Counted from the stretch's first letter, positions 7,447 through 16,183 are shown. The stretch is 64,000 nt of DNA from Branchiibius cervicis (GCF_042661605.1 NZ_JBHSWJ010000002.1:2790001-2854000), one strand, 5' to 3'. The notes: generated from the sequence alone by a model not told the origin. Program-made: numbers and translations.

Positions 7447-8904
7447 TCATATGGTGATCCCGCCAGTCCACAGACCGACCACCCCGGCGATGGCGCCGAG
7501 CGCGATCAGGCCGAAGACGCCTAGTTCGACGGGCGTGAACATGCGTCGGCCGCGCTCGCTGCGGGCCTTCACGTAGAGCAGGGTGGCCGGGGCGAGGATG
7601 AGCGTCGACAGGAGCACGAATTTCAGCCCGGCCGCATCGAAGAGGAACAACGTATAGGCCACCGCGATCCCGGCAAAGATCGTCTCCTTGCGTCGGATTC
7701 GATCAGACACCCCGTCGTACCCTTCGCCGGTGATGCCGATCTTGAGTGCGTAGGAGGCGGCCAGGAGATAGGGCAACAACGCCAGACTGGTGCACAGATC
7801 CAGCATGAAGTTCAGCGCGTCGGTGAGTACGAAGGTCAGGCCCAGCAGGGCCTGTACGGCAAGGGATGTCACGATCAAGGCGGTGATCGGCGTACCCGCC
7901 TTGTTCTCCACGCCGAGGAACTTGGGGAAGTCCTCGCTGCGGGCGGGGATGTACATCACCTCGGCCGCCATCAAGGTCCAGGCCAAGTAGGCACCGAGGA
8001 CCGAGACCAGCACGCCGATGCTGATGAAGACCCGGCCCCACTCCCCGACCACGGACTCGAAGACGCCGATCATCGAGGGCTGGCGCACCCCTGCCAGTTC
8101 CGGCTGGGGCATCACCGAGTAGCTGGACAAAGTCACCAAGGCGAAGATCGACAGCACACTGAGGAAGCCGAGAACCGTTGCCCTACCGACGTCTTCGCGG
8201 CGCTTGGCGAAGCGGGAATAGACGCTGGCCCCTTCGATCCCGATGAAGACGAAGGTGGTGATCAACATGGTGTTGCGGACCTGCTCGTTCAGGTTCCCCA
8301 GGTCACCGTAGGTCGAGGCCAGCCAGTTGTCTTTGAAGACACCGGCTTTGAAGTTGACCAGCAGCACAATGATGAAGACCAGGATCGGCAGGATCTTGCA
8401 GACGGTGACGATCCGGTTGACGATCGCCGCGTCCCGTACGCCACGGGCGATCAGGTAGTGGAAGAACCACACGCCGGCACTGGAGAGCAGCACCGCCAGC
8501 ACCGTGTCGCCGTCCCCGAACCCGCCCCAGAACTCCCCGAGCGTGGCGCAGATGAACACCCAGTAGAACGTGTTACCCGCAACGGAACTGGCCCAGAAGC
8601 CGATCGCGGAGTTGAACCCGGCATAGTCGCCGAATCCCGCCTTCGCGTAGATGAACACGCCCGAGTCAAGTTGCGGGCGCCGGATGGCCAGATTCTGGAA
8701 GACGAAGGCCAGCATCAGCATGCCGGCGCCGGCGATCGCCCAGGCGATCAACGAGCCGAGGATGCCGGTGGCGACTCCGAACCGGGCTGGTAGCGAAAAG
8801 ACGCCGGCGCCGACCATGGAGCCGACCACCATGGCGGTCAGGGTCGGCACACTCATCTTCTGCTCGTCAACAGGTGCGGTGACGACGTCCTGCTCAATGC
8901 TCAT
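7447..8904 (-). CDS. arcD: Arginine/ornithine antiporter (APC superfamily)
   Basis: A 485-aa integral membrane protein with about 12-13 hydrophobic segments. The first helix MVVGSMVGAGVFSLPARFG and the following LMLAFVFQNLA and SGVFIYAKAGFGDYAGF match the basic amino-acid/polyamine antiporter group that includes ArcD. ATG 8904 was chosen over longer readings because GAGGAG precedes it and it overlaps the upstream stop (ATGA). Import of arginine against ornithine fits the deiminase next door. The exact substrate pair is inferred from context. Confidence 0.88.
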   Translation of the reverse strand: MSIEQDVVTAPVDEQKMSVPTLTAMVVGSMVGAGVFSLPARFGVATGILGSLIAWAIAGAGMLMLAFVFQNLAIRRPQLDSGVFIYAKAGFGDYAGFNSAIGFWASSVAGNTFYWVFICATLGEFWGGFGDGDTVLAVLLSSAGVWFFHYLIARGVRDAAIVNRIVTVCKILPILVFIIVLLVNFKAGVFKDNWLASTYGDLGNLNEQVRNTMLITTFVFIGIEGASVYSRFAKRREDVGRATVLGFLSVLSIFALVTLSSYSVMPQPELAGVRQPSMIGVFESVVGEWGRVFISIGVLVSVLGAYLAWTLMAAEVMYIPARSEDFPKFLGVENKAGTPITALIVTSLAVQALLGLTFVLTDALNFMLDLCTSLALLPYLLAASYALKIGITGEGYDGVSDRIRRKETIFAGIAVAYTLFLFDAAGLKFVLLSTLILAPATLLYVKARSERGRRMFTPVELGVFGLIALGAIAGVVGLWTGGITI

Positions 8905-10382
8905 GACTTTGTCTCCTCGGCGAGGGAGGAACTGGCCGGTTCGATCCGTTCGATCCGGAATCCGGTGAACCCATACAGCACACTCAGTGCCGGGCTGGCG
9001 TAACAGAAGATGGCATAAGGCACATAACTCAACGTAGCCACTCCGAGCGTCGCACCCATGAAAGCGCCGCATGAATTCCACGGCACCAGTGGCGAAGTCA
9101 CGGTTCCGCTGTCCGCCGCCAGCCGTGACAGGTTCGTCGGTGCCAACCCCCGCTTGGCGAACTCGGCCTTGAAGATGCGGTTGGGCAGGACCAGCGCGAT
9201 GTACTGGTCACCGGCGACCAGGTTGAGCCCGAAGGCGCACGCGAACACCGTGGCGAACAATCGTCCGGTGGACGTCGCGGCGGAGATCATCGGCTGCACG
9301 AGTCGTTCGATCAATCCGAATTCGGACAGCATGGCGCCGAAGGTGACCGCGCCCAGGATCAGCCAGATCGTCATCAGCATGCTGTCCATACCGCCGCGCG
9401 ACAGCAGCCGGTCGACATCGGTGATCCCGGTGTTGATCGAGAACCCGTTGGCCAGAGCGCGCCACACCGCTTTGATCGAGTTGATCACCACGTTGCCGCC
9501 GTGCCCGATGAAATCGGCGTAGACCTTCGGCTGCAAGAAGGCGCCCAGAACTCCGGCGAAGAGTGCTGAGGCAAGCAACGCCAAGGAAGCCGGCACCTTC
9601 TTGAACGACATGACGATCAACAGGACCAGCGGCAGCAGCGCCCAGGGCGTGATAGAGAAGACCTGGTTGAGTTTGTCCAGGTCGGTCTCGGTGACCAGGT
9701 CGGAGTGCGAGGTTGGCCGCACGATGCCGAAGACGGTGAAGGCGACGAGCGCGATCACAAACGCCGGTACCGACGTCCACACCTGCCGCTTGATGTGCTC
9801 GTAGACGTCCACTCCGGCCAGTTGCGCGGTGAGGATGGTGGTTTCCGACAGCGGAGAGGTCTTGTCCCCCAGGTAAGCACCGGAGATGACCGCGCCTGCG
9901 GTGATCGCCGGGGACACCCCCAACAGATCGCCGATCCCGACCAGTCCGACCCCGATGGTGGCCGCCGTGGTCCAGGAGCTGCCGATGCTCAGAGCCACCA
10001 CGCCGCAGATCAAAGCCGTTGCGGCATAGAAGAATCCGGGCGACAACACCTGGATGCCGTAGTAGACCAGGGTCGGGATCGTGCCGGACAGATTCCACAC
10101 CCCGATCAGGCCGCCGACGGCAAAGAGGATGAAGATCGCGCTGGTGACCGAGGCGATGGAACCCTTTGCTGCCTCCTGCACCGCGTCGAACCGGTGCCCG
10201 TTCTTGATCGCGACCAGCGCGGCGATTGCGCAGCACAACAGCAGCGCCACCTGGATGGGTCCGTCCAGGGCGTCCAACCCGAACAGGGCCAGCGATCCGG
10301 CGATCAGCACCGCCAGTGCACCGAGCGGAATGAGCGCATCGGACAGTGACGGCTCCCGCTCCTTTACCAACGGTTCATCCAC
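8901..10382 (-). CDS. Na+/H+ antiporter, NhaC family
   Basis: About 493 aa with 11-12 membrane segments. Family signals are SSWTTAATIGVGLVGIG, GAVISGAYLGDKTSPLSETT, and the C-terminal DSGTVTSPLVPWNSCGAFMG. NhaC-type proteins exchange sodium for protons; some relatives (MleN, YheL types) exchange organic acids, so the substrate is not certain. GTG 10382 was chosen (GGGGAG just upstream, short spacing); GTG 10427 is possible. It is the first gene of a four-gene reverse-strand operon ending in htrA, overlapping arcD by 4 bp. Confidence 0.87.
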   Translation of the reverse strand: MDEPLVKEREPSLSDALIPLGALAVLIAGSLALFGLDALDGPIQVALLLCCAIAALVAIKNGHRFDAVQEAAKGSIASVTSAIFILFAVGGLIGVWNLSGTIPTLVYYGIQVLSPGFFYAATALICGVVALSIGSSWTTAATIGVGLVGIGDLLGVSPAITAGAVISGAYLGDKTSPLSETTILTAQLAGVDVYEHIKRQVWTSVPAFVIALVAFTVFGIVRPTSHSDLVTETDLDKLNQVFSITPWALLPLVLLIVMSFKKVPASLALLASALFAGVLGAFLQPKVYADFIGHGGNVVINSIKAVWRALANGFSINTGITDVDRLLSRGGMDSMLMTIWLILGAVTFGAMLSEFGLIERLVQPMISAATSTGRLFATVFACAFGLNLVAGDQYIALVLPNRIFKAEFAKRGLAPTNLSRLAADSGTVTSPLVPWNSCGAFMGATLGVATLSYVPYAIFCYASPALSVLYGFTGFRIERIEPASSSLAEETKS

Positions 10383-10421
10383 GGCTCCCCCTGAGCTCGA
10401 TGTACTGCCCCTCTTCGAATA

Positions 10422-10446
10422 GTGCACACATTGGGGGGTTGTGCAC
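10422..10446. promoter_or_regulatory. Inverted repeat GTGCACA-N11-TGTGCAC upstream of the nhaC-arcD-arcA operon
   Basis: GTGCACA at 10422-10428 and TGTGCAC at 10440-10446 are exact inverse copies, lying about 40 bp before the chosen start of the antiporter gene, where a repressor or activator would bind. No regulator gene is adjacent. Operator function is inferred. Confidence 0.35.
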
Positions 10447-10492
10447 AGCTAAGTTCCCAAATGTTCACCGATCCGAGATGCCGCCGGTACGC

Positions 10493-10526
10493 CGATCGGC
10501 CGGCCCCAGCGGGGACCGGCCGATCG
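10493..10526 (-). terminator. Hairpin terminator downstream of the phoH-family gene
   Basis: CGATCGGCCGG at 10493-10503 pairs with CCGGCCGATCG at 10516-10526, and CCCC/GGGG extends the stem inward with one bulged A. It lies 22 bp beyond the stop of the phoH-family gene. There is no U-tract, as is common for actinobacterial terminators. Confidence 0.6.
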
Positions 10527-10547
10527 CAAGGGTGCTGTCGGGATCCG

Positions 10548-11854
10548 CTACGCGTCGGGGCCTTCCAGCATGTCCGTGATCAGCGCTGCAATCGGACTGC
10601 GCTCACTGCGGTGCAGCGTGACGTGTGCGAAGAGCGGGTGGCCCTTCAGCTTCTCGATGACCGCGGCGACCCCGTCGTGGCGGCCGACCCGCAGGTTGTC
10701 GCGCTGGGCGACATCGTGGGTGAGCACCACGCGCGAGTTCTGCCCGATCCGCGACAGCACGGTCAACAGCACGTTGCGCTCCAGCGACTGCGCCTCGTCC
10801 ACGATCACGAACGCGTCGTGCAACGAACGACCGCGGATATGGGTCAGCGGCAGGACTTCGATCAGGTCGCGGTCGACGACCTCTTCCATCACCTCGCGGG
10901 ACACGACGGCTGACAAGGTATCGAAAACGGCCTGCGCCCAGGGCCCCATCTTCTCGTTCTCGGTGCCGGGCAGGTAGCCCAACTCCTGACCGCCGACGGC
11001 GTACAGCGGTCGGAAGACGATCACCTTGCTGTGCTGCCGGCGCTCCATCACCGACTCCAGGCCGGCACACAGTGCCAGCGCCGACTTGCCGGTTCCTGCC
11101 CGCCCGCCGAGGGATACGATGCCCACATCGGGGTCGAGCAACAGGTCCAGTGCGATGCGCTGTTCGGCCGAGCGGCCGTGCAGACCGAAGGCGTCCCTAT
11201 CCCCCGGACCAGCCGCACCGACTTGTCGGGCGTGACCCGACCCAACGCGGAGCCGCGCGGGCCGAGCAGGACCACGCCTGTGTGACAGGGCAGTTCAGCC
11301 GCGGTCGCCAGCTCGAGCCGTCCCTCGTCGTACAGCGTGGCCATCTCGGCGTCACCGACCTCGATCTCGGTGATACCCGTCCACCCGGAGTCGACCGCGA
11401 GCTCCGCGCGGTACTCCTCGGCGTTCATCCCGACCGCGGAAGCCTTGACCCGCATCGGCAGATCCTTGCTGACCACGGTCACGTCGTGACCCTCGTTGGC
11501 CAGGTTGCGGGCCACCGCCAGGATGCGCGTGTCGTTGTCACCGAGCCGGAATCCGGAGGGCAGCGACTGCGGATCGGTGTGGTTCAGCTCGACGCGGAGT
11601 GTGCCGCCGTCGTTCAACGGCACCGGGGCGTCCAAACGCCCGTGCTGCACGCGCAGATCGTCCAACAACCGCAACGCGGAGCGGGCGAAGTAGCCCAGCT
11701 CCGGGTGGTGCCGTTTACCCTCCAGTTCGGTCACCACGACCACAGGCAGCACCACTTCGTGTTCGGCGAAGCGGGTGAAAGCCCGTGGATCGGACAACAG
11801 GACCGAAGTGTCCAGGACGTAGGTGCGGCGGCCGGGCTGGGCGTTGATGCTCAT
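10548..11854 (-). CDS. PhoH-family protein with N-terminal PIN domain (one frameshift)
   Basis: The N-terminal PIN nuclease-like domain starts MSINAQPGRRTYVLDTSVLL and contains DNDTRILAVA. After a frame break at the C5 run 11201-11205 the reading continues as GDRDAFGLHGRSAEQ and then the PhoH ATPase with Walker A GGRAGTGKSAL and Walker B AFVIVDEAQSL. Adding one C restores a single ~435-aa frame, as expected for PIN-PhoH proteins, which combine a ribonuclease and a helicase-like ATPase. GAGGAG precedes ATG 11854. The 5' leader contains two hairpins (see 11869-11948). The break is probably an assembly error. Confidence 0.85.
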
Positions 11855-11868
11855 ACACACTCCTCGGC

Positions 11869-11948
11869 GCGCGGTCGATAACCGCGCAATCACTTGCGGA
11901 ACAGTGACCGGATAAGCCCACCGAGGGCAACCGGCCCTCTGTTCCGCA
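11869..11948 (-). other. Structured 5' leader of the phoH-family gene
   Basis: On the reverse strand TGCGGAACAG (11948-11939) pairs exactly with CTGTTCCGCA (11904-11895), enclosing an inner hairpin AGGGC-CGGTT-GCCCT. A second perfect hairpin, GCGCGGT-TATCG-ACCGCGC (11887-11869), stands 2-3 bases before the Shine-Dalgarno site. Such an arrangement could control translation or RNA stability. I cannot match it to a known riboswitch family. Confidence 0.45.
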
Positions 11949-12106
11949 GCCGAAGCAGCTGCATCCAGTGGGCCTTTCCGTTCGACCACGAGATGTGGTC
12001 GTGTTCGGAACGCTACGGCAGACCGGCGGTGATTGTGCTGCGCCTCGCCCATCGGTGTGTGACGTTTCTGTTAACGGCGTACGGCGCGTGGCTGACCAAC
12101 CGGAAC

Positions 12107-12138
12107 GGCGGACTTCGCACTGTCGAACAAAGTCCGCC
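12107..12138. promoter_or_regulatory. Inverted repeat in the divergent phoH / prenyl-transferase intergenic region
   Basis: GGCGGACTT (12107-12115) and AAGTCCGCC (12130-12138) are exact inverse copies with a 14-nt loop. They lie in the ~390-bp gap between the divergent starts at 11854 and 12245. They may be a leader hairpin of the forward gene or an operator. Apart from this, the phoH leader and presumed promoters, I see no gene in the gap. Confidence 0.35.
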
Positions 12139-12244
12139 ATCGGCGTTGTCCTGGCCGGGTAGTCCGTGCAGGGCCCACCCGTTCGGGGCTAACCTGAGGT
12201 TCGGGTTACGGCGAGTACTTACTCAATGGTTAGGAACAGGGGCA

Positions 12245-13009
12245 ATGGTCCGGATCAGCGATGTGCTGTACGGCGTGTACGAGCGCCGCCTGGCCCGCGA
12301 CCTGCCCAAGGACAACCTGCCCCGCCACGTCGGGGTGATGCTCGATGGCAACCGGCGCTGGGCCAAGGCCCGTGGCGCGGACACGGCCAGCGGTCACCAG
12401 GCCGGCGCGGACAACATCGAACCGCTGTTGACCTGGTGCGAGGAGGTCGGCGTCGAGGTCGTGACCCTGTGGTTGCTCTCGACCGACAACCTGTCGCGCC
12501 CGGAAAACGAACTGCGCCCGTTGCTCGGCATCATCGAGTCGGTCGTCACCGACCTGGCCACCGCTCGGCGGTGGCGCCTGAACCCGGTCGGCGCCCTGGA
12601 CATGTTGCCCGAGCGGACCGCCAACGTGCTCAAACAGGCCGCCGAGGACACCGCTGACGTCAAGGGCCTGTTGGTCAACGTGGCCGTTCCGTACGGCGGT
12701 CGGCGAGAGATCGCGGACGCCGTACGTTCCATGCTCCTGGAGCACGCCGCCAAGGGCGCGACGATCGAGGAGTTGGCCGCCGACCTCGACGTCGATCACA
12801 TCGCCCAGCACCTTTACACCAAGGGCCAGCCTGACCCGGACCTGGTGATCCGCACCTCCGGCGAACAACGCCTGGGTGGCTTCTTGCTGTGGCAGAGCGC
12901 TCACAGCGAGTTCTATTTCTGCGAGGCCTACTGGCCGGACTTCCGACGCGTCGACTTCCTGCGAGCGCTGCGTGCCTACGCCGAGCGTGACCGCCGGTTC
13001 GGATCCTGA
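12245..13009 (+). CDS. Isoprenyl transferase (short Z-polyprenyl / UppS family)
   Basis: A 254-aa cis-prenyl transferase. Motifs: HVGVMLDGNRRWAKARG (catalytic Asp and pyrophosphate binding), a TLWLLSTDNLSRPENEL segment, VNVAVPYGGRREI, and the C-terminal DPDLVIRTSGEQRLGGFLLWQ followed by EFYFCEAYWPDFRRVDF. It condenses isopentenyl diphosphate to make Z-prenyl diphosphates for the wall lipid carrier. Its position before a PAQR gene resembles the mycobacterial Rv1086 (Z-farnesyl diphosphate synthase) arrangement, but chain length cannot be read from sequence alone. ATG 12245 is chosen because family homology begins about 25 residues later; longer in-frame readings are unlikely. Confidence 0.92.
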   Translation: MVRISDVLYGVYERRLARDLPKDNLPRHVGVMLDGNRRWAKARGADTASGHQAGADNIEPLLTWCEEVGVEVVTLWLLSTDNLSRPENELRPLLGIIESVVTDLATARRWRLNPVGALDMLPERTANVLKQAAEDTADVKGLLVNVAVPYGGRREIADAVRSMLLEHAAKGATIEELAADLDVDHIAQHLYTKGQPDPDLVIRTSGEQRLGGFLLWQSAHSEFYFCEAYWPDFRRVDFLRALRAYAERDRRFGS

Positions 13010-13018
13010 GGTACCACC

Positions 13019-13783
13019 ATGAACAAGCCCAGCCTGCCCGAGCTGCCCAGCGTGTCCGAGATGAAGGACGGCGTCCGCGACAGCCTCGCCGACGCCCGCG
13101 AGGACGCCAAGGCCCTGATCGCGGCGGTCAAACCGAAGCTACGCGGCTGGCTGCACTTGGTGATGGCGCCGCTGGCCCTGATAGCCGGGACCGTCCTCAT
13201 CGCAACAGCCGACACCACCACCGGTCGGGTCGGCGCCATCGTCTTCACCGTCACCGCGGTGCTGTTGTTCGGCACGTCCGCGGTCTATCACCGCGGCAAC
13301 TGGAGTCCGAAGACCGCAACAACACTGCGCCGGATGGATCACGCCAACATCTTCCTGATCATCGCCGGCACGTATACGCCGTTCGCGCTGACCCTGTTGC
13401 CGCCGAACGAGGCCCGATCGCTGCTGATCATCGTGTGGACCGGAGCGTTGCTCGGTGTGTGCTTCCGGGTCTTCTGGACCGGCGCCCCGCGCTGGCTCTA
13501 CGTCCCGGTCTACATGGCGCTCGGCTGGGTCGCGGTCTTCTACATCAAGCCGATGCTGCACGGCGGCGGCCCGGCGGTGTTGACCCTGATCATCACCGGC
13601 GGCGCGCTCTACACGATCGGTGCGGTCATCTACGGCACGAAACGGCCGAACCCCTCACCGCGCTGGTTCGGGTTCCACGAGATCTTCCACACCTTCACCA
13701 TCCTGGCGTTCGTCGCGCACTACGTCGCGGCGTCGATGGCCATCTACGGTCACGACGTCACCGCGGCGACGCTCACCCACTGA
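13019..13783 (+). CDS. PAQR / hemolysin III family membrane protein
   Basis: A 254-aa protein with seven predicted membrane segments from about residue 45 on. The family's metal-binding pattern is visible: the early SAVYHRGNW His, RRMDHANIFLIIAGTYTPF, and the late FGFHEIFHTFTILAFVAHYVA with two more His. The N-terminal ~40 residues are hydrophilic. Bacterial PAQR proteins (YqfA/TrhA) adjust membrane energetics and fluidity. It follows the prenyl transferase by 9 bp, so the two are likely one operon. Confidence 0.88.
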   Translation: MNKPSLPELPSVSEMKDGVRDSLADAREDAKALIAAVKPKLRGWLHLVMAPLALIAGTVLIATADTTTGRVGAIVFTVTAVLLFGTSAVYHRGNWSPKTATTLRRMDHANIFLIIAGTYTPFALTLLPPNEARSLLIIVWTGALLGVCFRVFWTGAPRWLYVPVYMALGWVAVFYIKPMLHGGGPAVLTLIITGGALYTIGAVIYGTKRPNPSPRWFGFHEIFHTFTILAFVAHYVAASMAIYGHDVTAATLTH

Positions 13784-13790
13784 CCGTCCG

Positions 13791-14066
13791 CTACTGCCGA
13801 TCCTCGTCGGCCGTCTCGGTGATTTCGCCCTTTTCCTCCAGGCGCTCCTCGTCCAACTCGATCGCCGCCTGCCGCTCGGATTCACCGGTCGCTTCCGACA
13901 CTTCGATCGCTTCGCGGTCCCGGGCCTCGTCGGCCGCGGAGTAGCGCACTTTGCGCAGCCGGTTGTTCATGCTGCGGAACAGCAGCCAGCACGCCAAGGC
14001 CAGCGCGAACAGGATGATGAAGCCCCAGATGCCGGCCGTCGTCGAGACGTTCTCGTCGCCGCCCAT
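13791..14066 (-). CDS. Small membrane protein next to mca
   Basis: A 91-aa protein with one membrane segment at about residues 12-31 (IWGFIILFALALACWLLF) and a charged cytoplasmic tail rich in Glu, Asp and Arg, possibly helical. It overlaps the stop of mca (TGATG), so it is translated from the mca message. Small one-helix proteins are commonly found at this position beside actinobacterial mca; no function is known. Confidence 0.7.
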   Translation of the reverse strand: MGGDENVSTTAGIWGFIILFALALACWLLFRSMNNRLRKVRYSAADEARDREAIEVSEATGESERQAAIELDEERLEEKGEITETADEDRQ

Positions 14067-15067
14067 CAGCCGACCCGCAGATTCTCGGGCAGCGTCGTCT
14101 CGCGGATGTCGTCGACGACCAGGTCCAACGAGCCCTTGCTGGCCAGGGCGTCCGCGGTGTCGGGGTCGATTCCGGCGAAGAGGTCGTCCTCATCGGCCGG
14201 GACCGGGACGTACGACGCCGCCAGCTCCCACTCCTCCGTCGGCCAGATGTTCGCCTGCTCGGCGGGCGAGAGCGCGAAGAACGAACCGTCCGGGTCGATC
14301 TGGGTAGCGTGCGCCAGCAGCGCCTGCTCGCGGACCGGGAAGTAGTCGGCGACGTCGACGCGTGTGGTGATGCGCGGCGGGGGTGCGCCCTCCCAGCGCT
14401 TCATCCAGTCCCCGAACGGCGACTCCCCGTCGCGTTCGAGCAGCGCCTCGTGCATCGCCAGCATCTTCTCGCGGGAGAAGCCCCGGTCGTAGTACAGCTT
14501 CAGCGGTTGCCAGGCCGGACCGGTCTGCGGGTACGCCGTGGGGTCGCCCGCCGCGTTGAACGCCGCCAGCGATACGACGTGGGTCATGATGTGGTCCGGG
14601 TGCGGATAGCCGCCGTTCTCGTCGTACGTCGTCATCACGTGCGGCCGGAACTCGCGGATCACCCGCAGCAGGGCGGGGACGGTCACCTCCAGCGGTTCCA
14701 ACCCGAAGCTGCCGGCGGGCAACGGCGGCCGCGGATCGCCCTCCGGCAGCCCGGAGTCCACAAAACCCAGCCAGGTGTGTTCGATCCCGAGGATCTGCGC
14801 GGCCTTGGCCATCTCGTGGCGCCGGTACTCGGCCATGTCCCGTTTGACCTCCGGGTCGTCGGCCAGCTTGGGGTTCAGGATGTCGCCGCGCTCCCCGCCG
14901 GTGCAGGACACGACCATCACCCGGTGACCTTGCGCGGTGTACTTGGCCATGGTGGCCGAGCCCTTGCTGGATTCGTCGTCGGGGTGGGCGTGGACCGCGA
15001 GCAGGCGAAGGCTGCTGCGGTCTGCATCCCGTGCAGAGTCCAGGGCGGTCTGATCCGAGCCAGTCAC
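14066..15067 (-). CDS. mca: Mycothiol S-conjugate amidase
   Basis: About 333 aa of the PIG-L/LmbE-like zinc amidase family. The zinc and catalytic motif AHPDDESSKGSATMA is near the N-terminus, followed by VVSCTGGERGDILNP and TYDENGGYPHPDHIMTH with the third zinc His. The length and the C-terminal VADYFPVREQALLAHATQIDPDG fit Mca rather than MshB. It cleaves mycothiol conjugates of electrophiles and drugs into mercapturic acids, which implies mycothiol as the main thiol. GTG 15067 is preferred; ATG 15100 would overlap the start of the divergent gene. Confidence 0.93.
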   Translation of the reverse strand: MTGSDQTALDSARDADRSSLRLLAVHAHPDDESSKGSATMAKYTAQGHRVMVVSCTGGERGDILNPKLADDPEVKRDMAEYRRHEMAKAAQILGIEHTWLGFVDSGLPEGDPRPPLPAGSFGLEPLEVTVPALLRVIREFRPHVMTTYDENGGYPHPDHIMTHVVSLAAFNAAGDPTAYPQTGPAWQPLKLYYDRGFSREKMLAMHEALLERDGESPFGDWMKRWEGAPPPRITTRVDVADYFPVREQALLAHATQIDPDGSFFALSPAEQANIWPTEEWELAASYVPVPADEDDLFAGIDPDTADALASKGSLDLVVDDIRETTLPENLRVG

Positions 15068-15087
15068 GCGCTCTATTGTCTCATTCC

Positions 15088-15450
15088 ATGGCCCTGCCAA
15101 AACCCGCCCCCGGCACCGGTAAGTGGTGGGTGGTCGGCACGATCGGTATCACCCTCGGTGTGCTGGCGGCCATTTGGTTCGGGCTGTCCGCCACCAAGGG
15201 GTTGGCGTGGTCCGACGCCGGGCACAACGTCGTCAGTGACGCACGGGTCGACGTGATATTCGATGTCACCAACCAGGGCGGCCGGCCGGTCCGGTGCACG
15301 CTGGAAGCCCTCGACAACAATCACGGGCAGGTCGGCGTACTCCAGGTGGATCTGCCCGCCAGCGACCTGACCACGACGCGCTACACCCGCTCGGTCGCGA
15401 CGGTCTCCCGGGCGGTCGCGGCCACAGTGGATTCCTGCGAATACCGCTGA
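15088..15450 (+). CDS. DUF4307-type membrane protein
   Basis: A 120-aa protein with one membrane segment at about residues 14-34 and an extracytoplasmic beta-rich domain (DARVDVIFDVTNQGGRPVRC, CTLEALDNNHGQVG, ending VDSCEYR), matching the small actinobacterial DUF4307 group beside mca. TATTGT about 8 bases before the ATG could be a -10 box for a leaderless transcript, since no ribosome-binding site is visible. Function unknown. Confidence 0.7.
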   Translation: MALPKPAPGTGKWWVVGTIGITLGVLAAIWFGLSATKGLAWSDAGHNVVSDARVDVIFDVTNQGGRPVRCTLEALDNNHGQVGVLQVDLPASDLTTTRYTRSVATVSRAVAATVDSCEYR

Positions 15451-15504
15451 GCGCGGCAGGTGACCCAGGTCACCCCATCGCCGGGTGCTCCACAGAGCGT
15501 CGTT

Positions 15505-15510
15505 TATAAT
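15505..15510 (+). promoter_or_regulatory. -10 box (TATAAT) of the greA promoter
   Basis: A perfect TATAAT at 15505-15510 lies downstream of the DUF4307 stop. No good -35 box is seen. Start of transcription would be about 15517, giving a leader of about 120 nt before greA. Confidence 0.55.
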
Positions 15511-15529
15511 GGAGGTTCTTGCACGAACG

Positions 15530-15609
15530 GGTCTGGACCTGCAGACCGGCCGCGCATCCTGGAAAAGTTCCAGCAAGCGGCGACCCGCGGGTCCGGGCCT
15601 ACCTTTTTT
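15530..15609 (+). other. Structured greA leader with T-run (possible attenuator)
   Basis: The leader holds hairpins GGTCTG-N6-CAGACC (15530-15547) and CTGGAA-AAG-TTCCAG (15559-15573), a palindromic GACCCGCGGGTC (15582-15593), then a C-rich stretch and six T at 15604-15609, only 14 bases before the ribosome-binding site. The order hairpin then T-run resembles an attenuator. The enterobacterial greA leader is known to contain one. That this one works the same way is inference. Confidence 0.35.
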
Positions 15610-15636
15610 GTCTTATACCAGTTGGAGGAGATCGAC

Positions 15637-16125
15637 GTGACCAGCACTGACACCGGCACGACGTTCCTGACCCAGGACGCATTCGACCGCCTGAAGGCCG
15701 AGCACGAGCAGCTCACGACCACCGGTCGCAGCGAGATCGCCGCCAAGATCGAAGAGGCCCGCCAGGAAGGCGACCTGAAGGAGAACGGCGGCTACCACGC
15801 GGCCAAGGAGGAGCAGGGCAAGATGGAGGCCCGCATCCGCACCCTGGAGGAGTTGCTGCGCAACGCCACGGTGGGCGAGGCTCCCAAGGCCGACGGCACG
15901 GTGCACCCGGGCATGCTCGTCACGGCTGAGATCTTCGGCGACGAGGAGAAGTTCCTGCTCGGCAGCCGCGAGGGCGCCGGTGACGACCTGACCGTCTACA
16001 GCGAGAAGTCCCCGCTGGGCGCGGCCATCCTGGACCAGAAGGTCGGTTCCACGGTCAGCTACGAAGCACCGAACGGCAAGACCGTCGAGGTCAAGATCGT
16101 CTCGGCGAGCCCCTTCGAGGGCTGA
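15637..16125 (+). CDS. greA: Transcription elongation factor GreA
   Basis: A 162-aa protein that rescues backtracked RNA polymerase by stimulating transcript cleavage. The N-terminal coiled coil (TFLTQDAFDRLKAEHEQL through IEEARQEGDLKENGGYHAAK) carries the acidic tip, and the C-terminal FKBP-like domain ends SYEAPNGKTVEVKIVSASPF. GTG 15637 was chosen because GGAGGAG stands 6 bases upstream and the protein then has the family length. A strong hairpin terminator follows. Confidence 0.95.
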   Translation: MTSTDTGTTFLTQDAFDRLKAEHEQLTTTGRSEIAAKIEEARQEGDLKENGGYHAAKEEQGKMEARIRTLEELLRNATVGEAPKADGTVHPGMLVTAEIFGDEEKFLLGSREGAGDDLTVYSEKSPLGAAILDQKVGSTVSYEAPNGKTVEVKIVSASPFEG

Positions 16126-16140
16126 TTGCTGCACACCAAT

Positions 16141-16167
16141 GCGCCGCGACGATTTTCGTCGCGGCGC
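16141..16167 (+). terminator. Hairpin terminator between greA and metB
   Basis: GCGCCGCGACG and CGTCGCGGCGC form an 11-bp perfect stem around an ATTTT loop region, 15 bp after the greA stop. Because the next gene is convergent, it can serve both strands. Confidence 0.75.
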
Positions 16168-16183
16168 GTTGTCGCGTTAGCGG

